Assembly: GCA_958295665.1 (NCBI GenBank)
Contig: OY282559.1
Span: 257,988,245-258,052,244 of the forward strand
DNA: 64,000 bases
DNA from: Tipula vernalis
Taxonomy: Eukaryota > Arthropoda > Insecta > Diptera > Tipulidae
Direction: 5' to 3'
Shown one piece after another: positions 40,816 through 52,300 of this stretch. The notes under the pieces are model-generated. The model searched no databases. It was not told the DNA's origin and saw nothing but the letters and a program-made list of their open reading frames with translations. The stretch's first letter is position 1, and every line of letters starts with the position of its first letter. The position numbers and the translations under genes are program-made.

Positions 40816-42330
40816 TTAATGCATATCTAGACGCTTATATAAAGCTTCTAGACCACGTTCTTGCTTTGCTAGCCTTATATTTATGGCTTCTATGCTTCGA
40901 CAAATCCTTTCAAGGGGATTATCATTCGTAGCATTAGATGATTGCTGTACAATTTGTGAATAACTTTTCCGCTCTGTACCAATACCTGGTGGTTTTGGCT
41001 CCGCTTGGGTTTTAGTTGGTTTCTCTTCTCTGGTAACCCTAGGGTTTTGAGGAAACTGATGCGTTTTGTTTCTTAGTCTTTGAAGTTCTTTGGCTACTTC
41101 ACAGCCTCTATAATTTGCAGGATGATGCCCTTTACAGTTTATACATTTTGCAGGGGTGTTTCTACTTTCTGTACACTCTTTCGCGTTGTGTTTTCCAGCA
41201 CATTTTACGCATCTTGGCTCCCGTCTGCAATATTTTTGCGTGTGATTGAAACCTTGGCATTTTTTGCATTGAGGTATTAGCCTCGTGTTTTTCTTAAGCG
41301 GTTCTATTTTAACCCTCATATTGAGAATTGCTTTGATGTTGAAGATGTTTTCAACTTTCTCCTTTTTGTTAAACGTCAGCATGAAGAGTGGAAGCCCCCT
41401 TTTTTTGACTTGATTGTTCTCACCTCTCTCTCGTTTTAGGATGTTTACTGCATCTTCTATTTGCAGATCTCTTGCCTTTAGGTCCTCAATTATGTCCTCC
41501 TTTTGACACGTTGGATGAAGGCCTCTGGCCATAACCTTAATTGCGCGTTCGTTTTTATCTTCGTATGTGAACCATTCTTTACCTTCCGCATTGAGCTTTG
41601 TTGCTAGAGCTCTATATGTGTCGGAATCTGGTGTATTGATTTTCCACACGTTATTGTTTAGTGACACTACTCTATATTCCTTAGCTGTCACTGATTTCAT
41701 TATAGATTGTATACTTGCAAATTCTGTTAGGCCGATTACATTAATTGGCGGAGGAGCCTTTTCTTTCGGTACAACCTTTTGTTGCTGTTGCTGGTGAGTT
41801 GGTTTGGTATTAGTATCACCAGTTACTAATACATTAGCTTGCGAATGATCTCCAACTTCAGGCGAGAATTCTGCTTTTCGTTTTTTGGTAGGTCTTTTCT
41901 TCCTTTTCAGTACCCAATCTGTTTCTCTCATGAGATCCTCTTCATCAGTATGGAACTCATTGTTATAACTAGTGTGAGTACTTGTTTCATTATAACAAGT
42001 TAGCGGGTTTTCAGAAATTTCCATTGGTTTGGGCTTCTTCAATTCTTCATTTTCTTTTTTCAGCTTTTCAATTTCGCTTCTTAATTGGGTTAAAAGTACC
42101 TCTACTTCACTGAGTTTTCGACAGAGTTCAGCGTTTTCGTCTTTCTGCTGATTTGCAGAGTTAGTATGATTGTTTGGTGATCTTAACAACATTGAACTTC
42201 TTTCGAATGGGTTTAGCAATGATTGGCTCACCCCAGAATCCATTGAGCCAGCCTCGTAAGAGGGTGGATTAGCCAACTGGGTAGTTGGTTTACCACCTGG
42301 GGTATTGTTTCCTTTTTGTGTTGAACTCAT
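40816..42330 (-). CDS. LINE ORF1: Gag-like nucleic-acid-binding protein (504 aa)
   Basis: Binds the element's RNA and packages it. The N-terminal third is low in structure, with a short coiled coil at about 70-98 (LSEVEVLLTQLRSEIEKLKK). A central domain (about 195-345) includes PPPINVIGLTEF and GLHPTCQKEDIIEDLKARDL, the RRM-like/PRE_C2HC arrangement of Jockey ORF1. Three zinc knuckles follow at about 355-415: CKKCQGFNHTQKYC, CVKCAGKHNAKEC and CINCKGHHPANYRGC. The stop is 34 bp before the ORF2 start, so ORF2 is probably reached by reinitiation. It is intact. Confidence 0.92.
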   Translation of the reverse strand: MSSTQKGNNTPGGKPTTQLANPPSYEAGSMDSGVSQSLLNPFERSSMLLRSPNNHTNSANQQKDENAELCRKLSEVEVLLTQLRSEIEKLKKENEELKKPKPMEISENPLTCYNETSTHTSYNNEFHTDEEDLMRETDWVLKRKKRPTKKRKAEFSPEVGDHSQANVLVTGDTNTKPTHQQQQQKVVPKEKAPPPINVIGLTEFASIQSIMKSVTAKEYRVVSLNNNVWKINTPDSDTYRALATKLNAEGKEWFTYEDKNERAIKVMARGLHPTCQKEDIIEDLKARDLQIEDAVNILKRERGENNQVKKRGLPLFMLTFNKKEKVENIFNIKAILNMRVKIEPLKKNTRLIPQCKKCQGFNHTQKYCRREPRCVKCAGKHNAKECTESRNTPAKCINCKGHHPANYRGCEVAKELQRLRNKTHQFPQNPRVTREEKPTKTQAEPKPPGIGTERKSYSQIVQQSSNATNDNPLERICRSIEAINIRLAKQERGLEALYKRLDMH

Positions 42331-42552
42331 TGCTTTAAAACTGGTTATGTATCAACTACCAACCTAACCAGTACAAGTTGGTAGTGGGTCATTGAAGAGA
42401 ACATCATTTGCTATGTTCTCGGTAGTCGGTTATTCCGCCGTATCTCGGTCGCCAGAGCCTCGTTAGTTAATTAGCAGGAAGTACCACGTGCAGGTGAGGT
42501 TGGCATTTGGGCTAGTATATTAAGACCATCTAAATCGGCGCCCCTTACCCCC

Positions 42553-42565
42553 CACAATTGGTCAT
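42553..42565. repeat. 13-bp target duplication of the LINE (right)
   Basis: CACAATTGGTCAT, identical to the copy at 37925-37937. Confidence 0.95.
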
Positions 42566-43149
42566 GACAATTGAAATTCCCTACCCGAAGTCACCAAATG
42601 TGTCTGTGCTCTAGTATCACATTTTCCAACCGTGATTTTAAACACATTGCTAACAGCACTTACCCTAACTGTCTATTTGACAAAGTATGTCCCTTTGAAT
42701 AAAAAATACATTAAATCACTTCGTACAGTTCCTCCATTGTTTACTACCCAGATTGAAAGAGCTATTATTAATCAAGATTTACATATGCTACAGACAATGG
42801 AAAACAAGCAAAAGTGATTACAATCGACGGCTTTATTGCCAAGTAAGAAATTTTCGCAGCGCTGGTTTAAAGCCAGACCAGCACACCGCACCGCTTCATT
42901 TTACATTTGCGTAAACCAATATAAATCGATAACTACTGTACCCAGCCACTGTCGTCTTCCATATCGTCATCATTTTATTTTCGTAACTTAATTATTTAAC
43001 CACTGATGAGGTTCTTAAAACAATGTGTGCAATTAAATCAAACGCCACGGTTATGACGGTATTTCATTCAATTTTCTAAAAGTAATTTACATAACATATT
43101 TACTCGTTTATATAGAACATTACTGTGGATTGGAAAATTGCCAAGATTT
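42566..43149. other. Non-coding spacer
   Basis: No gene supported. The 61-codon open frame at 42632-42817 has no motif I recognise. Confidence 0.4.
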
Positions 43150-43611
43150 TCCCCATTGCCTATCACTCCTAAAGCGATATGAAAAAAGTTTATGCAAGAG
43201 TAGCTTGTACATATCAGCTGTGTTTTTTATTCGCTCCCGATAGCTGCTATCGAGAGCCGTCACTTTTCTACGCCTACATTTAAATATGACGCGCTATTTA
43301 TCGGTAAACGAAACTTTCTTAGAATCAAACTATCTTTTTTAATTCAATTGTTTAGCAAAAACTTGATATACAAAATATTTGGCTCCACCTATTTATAAGG
43401 AGCGCTATCGGGAGCCACTTCTTATGTGACGGCTCTCGATAGCAGGTATCCGGAGCGAATAAAAAAACACAGCTATCATGTCAAATACTCTTTTAATGTC
43501 AATGAAAGCAGCCCCAAAAAATTTTTTCTCATTAAGATTTATTACACCATTTACAAATTTTATTAGCGCTGAAATGTTTTCTAAATTAAGGTTATGGTAT
43601 CCCCATTTCAA
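43150..43611 (-). pseudogene. LINE reverse-transcriptase fragment, interrupted by a MITE
   Basis: On the minus strand 43611-43475 reads ISALIKFVNGVINLNEKKFF, then GAAFIDIKRVFDMIA. It closely matches the 31-33-kb LINE (INLNEKKFVGAVIIDINRAFDM). The frame is cut by the MITE at 43470. Beyond it (43219 to about 43150) ADMYKLLLHKLFSYRF plausibly continues the motif (VDH..LL.KL..YG). It is a small relic only. Confidence 0.7.
43220..43470. mobile_element. MITE, copy 2, with AGCT duplication
   Basis: 251 bp, starting GTGTTTTTTATTCGCTCC and ending GGAGCGAATAAAAAAACAC. It has the same interior as copy 1 at 2540-2790 (GAGCGCTATCGGGAGCCA, TTTAATTCAATTGTTTA). AGCT flanks both sides (43216-43219 and 43471-43474), a likely 4-bp target duplication. 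The element sits inside a LINE reverse-transcriptase relic. Confidence 0.88.
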
Positions 43612-44545
43612 AACTGCTAATCTAATACAAGATTTTATTTTTGGGAAACCGTATAAGAATATTTGTATCGAAATATAAAAATGAATGAAACTTCTCAGCC
43701 CATGGCAATATTTCGGCCACTTGGAACAATACGATTTTCATGAAATATGTTCTAAATTAAGGTTATGGTATCCCCATTTCAAAACTGCTAATCACTAATA
43801 CCTACGAGACATTTATGTTTTTGTGAAACCAGACGAATATTTGTATCGAAATATAAAAATGAAAGAAACTTCTCAGCCCATGGTTATATTTCGGGCACTT
43901 GGATCAATACGATTTTCATGAAATGTTTTCTAATATAAGGTTATGGTATCCCCATTTCAAAACTGCTAATTACTAATGCCTACGAGACATTTTTATTTTT
44001 GTGCAACCATACGAATATTTGTATCGAAATATAAAAATGAATGGAACTTCTCAGCCCATGGCTATATTTCGGGCATTTGGATCAATACGATTTTCATGAA
44101 ATGTTTTCTTAATTAAGGTTATGGTATCCCCCATCTCAAAAATGCTATTCACTAATACGAGACATTTTTATTTTTGGGAAACCAGACGAATATTTGTATC
44201 GAAATATAAAAATAATGGAACTTCTCAGCCCATGGCAATATTTCGGGCACTTGGAACAATACGATTTTCATGAAATATTTTCTAAATTATGGTATCCCCA
44301 TTTCAAAACTGCTTTTCACTAATACCTACGAGACTTTTTAATTTTTGTGCAACCATACGAATATTTGTATCGAAATATAAAAATGAATGAAACTTCTCAT
44401 CCCATGGCTATATTTCGGGCACTTGGAACAATACGATTTTCATGAAATGTTTTCTAAATTAGGGTTATGGTATCCCCATTTCAAAACTGCTAATCACTAA
44501 ACATTTTTAGTTTCGGCAAACGAAACGAATACTTGTATCGAAAGT
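43570..44545. repeat. Tandem satellite, about 175-bp unit, six copies
   Basis: GTTATGGTATCCCCAT starts at 43591, 43762, 43940, 44118, 44286 (slightly degenerate) and 44464, so spacings are 171, 178, 178, 168 and 178. Each unit also contains TTTCAAAACTGCTAAT, GAATATTTGTATCGAAATAT, ACTTCTCAGCCCATGG and CAATACGATTTTCATGAAAT. The left edge directly joins the LINE relic. Confidence 0.92.
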
Positions 44546-46119
44546 GCTGTTGGTGCGCGCAATTCACTCACTTCCCATACCTATAAAATGACGCAAATCA
44601 ACATCGACAATCGAATAATCTCGAATAATACCTATTAAAATAATTCCAATGTATAAAATTAAAGTTTATTTAAAACAAAAATATGAAACCAACAAATTGG
44701 AAGATGCGACGCATTATGTTTTGGTTGAAAACGCGGTTTTATTAATTGCTAACATCATTGCGTTTTCTCGCAAATCGCAAAACAATGTAACCATCGCAAG
44801 TGAATCGAAATTAGGATTTTTCTCACAAATAATTTATAATTATAGTTTATTGTAGTTATTAATAAATGACAGAAATACCTTTCAATTTGAATTTGTTTAA
44901 GGATTGATTATCAAATTAGAAAATCCTATTTAATGTAACTGCATAAACTGCGGGCCTGAAATTATTTTTTTAATTTTAATCCACCAGAATGCGCTTGTTT
45001 GCTTCGACTTTTGTATTTTTAACGGACTGGCTGAAGTCAAGACTTGACTGCAGTCTTATTTCAGTAACATGTTATACTCGGTAAATGTCGGTTAATACAT
45101 ATCATGTCGATTAACCGAAAAGTATAGATTAGCCGATTAACTTAATCGGGTTTTGATTTCTCGACCAGTAATTTCTTCAGAAGCTGTACGGCTAAGTAAA
45201 ATTTTTCAAATTTTTAAATAAATTGTTGTACGTTTTTGTATCAGAGCCAAGCCGTAATGCAAATTAGGATAAAACATAAAACATGAATTAGATTTCTTTT
45301 TCCAAAGTACACAAATCAATTTGTAATTAAGTTATAATTGGTAAAAACAATTGATTCAATTTATTGCGTGATTGAAAATTTAGGTCCATTTAATATTTAC
45401 TAATAATCCCTCACGTTAACAATTTTCTTACAGCTTAGTTACGACACCATGAATAATTAAGAATTATTCACTGGAATAGATTGCCAGGACTTTGTTGATC
45501 AACCTGTTATAAAACGGGCTGCTATAAGTATATAAACGTATGCTCTTCACTCATAACGAACATTATTCTCTAAAAACTAAAAATATTTCCGTCCAATTGT
45601 ATTAAAGTTGCGTCAAATGAAAAAACCGCCCTAAATAAAATTGTCAAAATCTGACTCAAAATCAAATTATATACACATTAATGCTTTTAACTGTGAGACA
45701 TCCCACGTACCGATCAAAATCAAATAAAACTTTTTAATAATCTCATTCGCATCCCCAATTTCTGTGATTTTTTCAAATTTCTTTATTTTTTTGCGATTTT
45801 CTGTTAATCATGACACCTATAGGGATTCCAGTATACATACATAATTTTGTTATACCCAATTCATATGGGCAGGTTATACAAAGAGTTATACAAAATATCA
45901 TCAATCATTTGTGTATTCTGAAACTGGTCTCACATGGCGTAATTTAATATTATAAATCATATATTGTATGTAGCATGGCATAAAAATATAATTTTATAAT
46001 GTTAGGTATATTTTATCGTATACAACACTCTCACAATGAATTATTAACGGATTTTAAACAAAGAAGGTTGCAAAATTGGTTTACGATCATATTTTATATT
46101 TTTTTTTATTTTTCCACAG
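44546..46119. other. AT-rich region before the first Dop2R exon in the window
   Basis: By gene structure this must be intron upstream of the exon at 46120. I searched for the receptor's TM1-3 exons (a DRY context and a TM2 LAVAD-type motif) and saw none. The 68-codon frame at 44649-44855 has no known motif. Confidence 0.45.
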
Positions 46120-46372
46120 ATATATTGCTGTAACACAACCAATAAAATATGCAAAACATAAAAACAGCCGACGTGTATGTTTAACAATATTACTAGTTTG
46201 GGCAATATCAGCAGCAATTGGTTCACCTATTGTCCTTGGGTTAAATAATACGCCGGAACGGGTATCCGACTTGTGTGTATTTTATAATAGTGATTTTATT
46301 GTATATTCATCATTAAGCAGTTTTTATATTCCTTGTATCATAATGGTATTTTTATATTGGAATATATTTAAG
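46120..46372 (+). CDS. Dop2R: Dop2R exon: end of TM3 to TM5
   Basis: The acceptor is TTTCCACAG before 46120 and the donor AAG|GTACC after 46372. The first base completes the Arg of DRY. It then reads YIAVTQPIKYAKHKNSRRVC, TM4 (LTILLVWAISAAIGSPIVLG), DLCVFY with the conserved loop Cys, and TM5 (FIVYSSLSSFYIPCIIMVFL). It ends at YWNIFK in phase 0. Confidence 0.94.
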
Positions 46373-49300
46373 GTACCAAAAACAAAAATTCATTTTACCA
46401 CCATAAAATTATTTACATAAAATCGATTTAATATTTTCAGGCCCTTAGGACGCGCGCTAGAAAACAGAGGGCTGCTAAAAAATCACATTTATCCGATCTA
46501 ACAACAGGTGGTAGTATAGTCGAAAATATAGTAACAAAACGATTTGCTGAAACAACATTAGGTAGTAGTAGTAATAAAAGTTCTAAAATTGTACCGGATG
46601 AGGAGCGACCAACGAATACGGCATCTGGATCAAATGAGGAGGACGACGAAAATCAAGGGTAAGAATTTTATTTATGTAAATATTTTTGCATCTCTTCTTT
46701 TTCTATGTTTCATGCCGCATTTACATTAACATTTTGTTCTTTTTTCCCTTTAATGACAAAATCACCTCACAACCTATTGCGTACACAATAATAATACTCG
46801 TACCAAATTGATTTTATATATTAAAAACAACATACGTTTCCCTCTCCCTCCCCCCCACCCCCCCATATACATATATGTATATACACATTTTCTTTTCAAA
46901 AGCACAATCAAATGAATATACAAAATTTTTATAACCGGAATTCATTTTCATAAATTTTCTTCTTTATATGTAGCTTTGTAAACAAACAAACAAAAAGAAA
47001 AAAAAATACTAAAATATTCAAAATTCTTTAGGGAATTTTATAAATTTTTTATAATTTTTGTTTACAAAAATGAAAACCTTAAAAAAAATTTATAAAATAT
47101 ACAAAAACCAAAAATCGTATCGTTTTTAATTCCATTTCCAGATCTCCGGATATGGATGATATTCTTATTATAAATGAAAGATCAACTGAATTTATGTTAG
47201 CCACTGTGGTTGAAGAGGCGGGAAAGTTAGTACCTTAATTATAAACAAATTTTAGCACTTTAATTAAAAAAATGAGCATCTAATTTTAAAAAATTATCAC
47301 TTAATTTTTTCTGTTTAATAATAATTCACTACAATCGTACATGATGGGTCAAGTAAATATTTGTGCACAATATTATATTTTTTACACATGATTACATATG
47401 CTTTTATCAAATTTTTATAATTTTTATTTAAAATTTTTTTTTAGATGGTTACCGAACAAATGGTGTGATTAGTTGGATTCTTAGTCATTGGCTGAAATAA
47501 AACCATTTAATTTTTCTTTATTCACATCACCCATTAATTTAAAATTATTTGTTGAAAGAGCAATAGGAACTTTTAACATTAACTGTTAAATTTTTTCCTA
47601 ATTTTAATTTTTGAAAATTTCAGGAATTGTCGTGATTTGATCTAGGTTAAAACTGCAATTATTATATGTCTAAACGTAATTAGTATGAAGTTTAATCAAT
47701 ATTTTGTAGTGATATAGTTTTTCATACCTTCAAAATATTATTTCGTTTAGCTGTATGTATAATAAGCTGAAACTTCTCTTGAAAATTACATGCTTTCGTG
47801 AACTCATATCAAGCCAACTCAATCTAACCTCCAATTCAATGACAAAATTAATTTCTAACTGAACCTATTCATCCTTTACTTAACCCCAACTCAATGTCCA
47901 ACTCAACCTCCAACTCTATATCCAGTTCAACCTAACCCTCAACTCAATCACAAACACAACCCAAACCAACTTTCCTTAACTCAATCTCAAACTCAACTTC
48001 TAACTCAATTCCTAAATGAAAGAGGTCCATTCAACTGAAAGAGGAACTCCACTCAATCTTACCTCCAAACCCTATAACAAATCCCCAACTGGACTCATTC
48101 AACTCAACTCAAAACTTGACGATATAACTTAACCTAAACTAAACCTTCAACTCAACTCCTCACTCACAGCTCGATAACTGCATGTGTATATGACAACTTA
48201 ATCTAGCCTCTAACTCAACCATCGACTGAACCCCCAAATAAATTCCCAACTACCCCCGCTCAATACTAACTCAACACCCTATAGTCGATCACAATTCAAC
48301 CCTCAACTCAACGCCAAGCTCAACTCTAATTCAATTCTCAAATCAACAGGGTCCAAAAAACTACTTTAGTACATGAACCCAACTCAGAACAACTCAACCT
48401 AACTTCCAACTGAATTCTCAACTCAACCCCTAAAATAATCCACAACTGGTCGGCCAACCGCAGCTCAACTCTCAACTAGATTCCAATATGTACATTAATA
48501 CAGAGTATCAACTTATCCTACGAGGATAAGGGATAATGATTACATTAGAAGAACATGAATTCAGAGGTCCGGTGCGGTATCACTGGCGGGCTAAGCTCAG
48601 GGCTGGGACATAAATTCGTGATAATTTTACCGCATAAAGGATAAGGACTAGAGACAGATAAAGGTTGCTTCCCCAGGTATTTGCAGGAGAGAAAATAAAA
48701 TAACAAACCGGGTACGTTCGTTTGGGATGTACCACACCACCCAGGTCAACCGCCACGCAGTCTGCTGACGAGGAATTTAACGGCCAGTTGCCGGGCAGGT
48801 TGCGACGAAATATCGATGCCGATAAAAGATTAAAGGGCGCCTCCCCAACATGCGTATCCCCACCAGGTGTCATGCCGATCTCCGGACGTAGTCTTGCCGA
48901 AGACCGACATCACCAGAGGGAAGTGAATAATGGTAATAATACATAATAATAAAATGTACTGGTATCCTCCACGGTTAGTCTAATGGCCACACTCCCAGAG
49001 CTCCACCATGATATGCGGGGTACTGTTAAAGATAATAATAAATTTCCTGTAAACAATGGGGGACCTCATAAAAAGAAAACTGAAGTTTAAATGAAGAGCG
49101 CAATGGGATGTGCAACTGTGCGCCGAGACGAGGAACCGCCACAATCAACACGATAGGGTGGAAATGTCTGGTATTCCCCACTCAGGGCACAAGGAACAAC
49201 GAGGAGGAACGGTCCGGCGCAGTAACGACGCAAGCACCGCAATCCGCTAGAGCGCCCCTCCCTGATTTAGCCAGACACAAAATTTTACTAAGAACAATAT

Positions 49301-52300
49301 TTGGTTAACACAACGGCGATGAAGAAAGAAGAATACTAAGGAAAATTTAATTTTTAGAACGGATGCTCTCAGGAAGAGGAGGCGACAGAACAATTCCGTT
49401 CAATAAAGTACCACGATGGGCAGGTAACCATCTCAGCTCAGGAATATACCTAGGATAGGATCGGGGGAACGCTGATAACACACTATTACGAATTCATCCC
49501 ACCCTAAATAAAATCTTTAATTAAATTTCATAACCATGTAAAGGGAAAACATAACTTTATTTAAAAATTAAAGATTAATAATCAAAGAAAAATATCATGG
49601 GTTTGACAACACTCACCGACCCAATTTACAACTACTCCGTCCACTAAAAACAATTTGAATATGGTTGGGGTATTGATTGGGCTATTAACAAAAAATATGT
49701 AATAATAACAATAAAGTGGGGCAACCCAACAAAAGACTGTTCAAAAACTTACGGGTTGGTTTCGGACCCTCCCAAAGCGCTTTGTTAGTTCCCGGCATCT
49801 ATATGGACAAAATGATTTGTTAATTATCCCCTAATGGGGATGTCATCGAACTTTGTTGTCGGGTTACCCTTACAATTAATCATGAATTATAAAAATAACT
49901 GATTTTAGGAATGAACCACTTCGACCACAACAAGTAAACTAATACTGCGCACAACAAACAGAAATATGTAGTGTCGTTCTCACGCGGCACTTGCTGTCCG
50001 CTCTCCCTCCAGCCTAGATGGAATGTCCTAGGATGGAGTACTTCATCAGGCCTATGCTGGTGGTGTTTTTTTTTTGTTTTTGGTTTTGTTGATCTCCAAC
50101 GTGAATACTTGGGGATGTACTACGTAGCTAGTACATACTGGCAAAACCCTTACCAACCCTCTATGGATTATAATTAGGGTATCTCAAAATTATTCGTTTC
50201 ACACTTTTGGGATGGAACGAAAGTTCAAGGATCGATTTTATATCGACACACAAAATACTTTTATTTTCACTGGTGAGCGTACGGCGCGAATGTTCATTAT
50301 GCGGACGGATAGCTCTTGGTCTATAAAATACTGGCTGCCATAATTAACCCGTTAGAAAAGTGAAATTTTTCCAACACATGGTCTGAAAAAATACGTTCAT
50401 ACATGACCAACTCAAGCTAATATCCAACTCAACCCTCAGTTAACCACAAATAAATCCCCAACTGAACCCCTTACTCAACCCCAACTCAATCCTCAACTCA
50501 ATCCCAAACTCAATGCCTAACTCAATCCCTATGTATGCGTATATTAAATCAACTCAGTCCTAACTCAACCCTCAACTTAACCATAAACTCTACGCCTACG
50601 CATATTCTTAAATCAACCCCAAACCAAACTCAAAGCTCTGAAAAGCTAAATACGTACAAGAGTTCAACTCAAGCTAGCTCTAATTCAACCTTTAAATGCA
50701 GACCTATGTTATATCTTCCAGTACATATAGTAGTACATTGGTTCCTCTGTTTGTATGCATTTGTTTCATGTTCGGCTGCGAAACAATTTCTGCATAATTT
50801 ATGTAGTGTCGCTACTTGCAACCTCCCGCTGGGGTTTATTTTGCTAAATCCCCAGCATTCATTAACCTTATGTCTCTACAGTACACAGATGCTTGTTGTT
50901 GATAAAGAGGTCCGTTTAACTGTTTGACCGCTATTTTCTCGTGTTGTTGTGGAAATTTTTAGTGTCATTATTGACTTTTGGTTGCCATTGGTCTCTGATG
51001 ATTTAAATCTTCCTTCCAAGAATTTAAAAAATTCCATTTTTGTCTGAAATTTTCTTGGATTTGCCAAGGAAATCTCATAGAGTCGTCGTCATTCGTTGTC
51101 CAGTTTTCGAGTAAAGATTATTATTGAGTTCCGCGATTAAATATTTACCCCTGCACTCCGGATTTCGTACAAACATTCAGTTGTTTTATCGTGAATATTT
51201 CTCAGCGCTGCGGCAGATTTTAAGTTTATATTTGGCTGACCCAACAACGTATTTAGGTATGTTGAAATCATTAGTATCCTGCTGTCATATCTGCTGTTGA
51301 AAATTTACAAGCGACATGGTAATTTTCCTCTGTTGGTTGAAGGCTTTGTGTTTTGATGGCTCAGCTTGCTGAATGTGTTACGAATTCCGGTCCATTTCTG
51401 GTAATCACCCGCAAATATTGGGATTTATATTCGTGGTAGCCGAATGTCTATTATCTGGTTTGTTGGTTTAGTTTTTTCAGTTCCTTCGACGTTCTTTGAA
51501 AGATGATAGTTTGATACTATCAATCAATGTTCTCAATGTATTGTTCTGTAATAACTAGCACGCAAATTTCTTCATAAAGTTCGGCTATTTCATCTATTAG
51601 TTATTTCATTGTTAATTGTGATAGTTTCATTGCCGGTTTTGTCCCAGTCTAGACAAGATTTCTGGCGTCGTTAATTTTTTTGTAGAGGCTTCTCATTCAA
51701 ATTATTTGCCGCTTTATAAGTTGTTCGAATTGTTTGCCGCTTTATAAGTTGTTATAGTTCCAGGTTTATTGAATCTGACCCCACGTTTGGATTGTTCAAG
51801 TATATTTGGGTCTCTGGACCACCTCCTTTTCCATCGCTAATCGGGGACTATTACAAGAGAGTGAAATAACGATGGAAAGGGATGAAATTTCGCTCTTCGC
51901 TCTTCATTTTTTTTAAGAGCGATAATAAAAACTATTAAAAAACTCTTCATAAGGAACGATATTGTAAAAAAAAATATCGCTTTGAAGAACAGGAGCAATA
52001 TTTTTATTGTAAGGCTCTTTCTCTTCCGCTATTGCGTTTGTATTATCATATTTTCGCTCTTTGCTACTCAGCCATATTGAAAAACAAATACGCTCTGCGC
52101 TAATGAATGAAAATGTCATTAATATTATATTGCTCTCTTTAGAAAGCCTGATAGTTTTGTTAGCGAACAGATACACATTTAAAAATATATACTGTTCTGG
52201 GATATGGCCAACTAGATTGTGATGCAATTTGACATGTACCTTGAAAATGGGGTTCTAAAATGATTTTTGAGTAAAGATCTGGAATATGGCCAAGTAGGAT

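Larger units (their letters stand above)
37938..42552 (-). mobile_element. Near-intact Jockey-type LINE, recent insertion
   Basis: A 4.6-kb element on the minus strand with perfect 13-bp target duplications, a 26-base poly-A tail (T-run 37938-37963 on plus) and two complete ORFs separated by 34 bp. The 5' UTR is about 220 bp (42331-42552), starting GGGGGGTAAGGGGCGCC. The 3' UTR is about 139 bp. All this suggests a young, full-length copy. One probable catalytic change is present in ORF2. Confidence 0.95.

Noticed and set aside
43570..44545. CRISPR-like array
   Set aside because: Units of about 175 bp are repeated whole, with no short repeat plus unique spacer pattern. It is a satellite.
44546..46119. 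Dop2R exons for TM1-TM3
   Set aside because: No frame with the expected helices, splice sites or motifs was seen.
50876..51067. MANPRKF start resembling the N-terminus of CRTC coactivators
   Set aside because: The residues after MANPRKF and the neighbouring fragments match BEL/Pao Gag order, so the likeness is chance.
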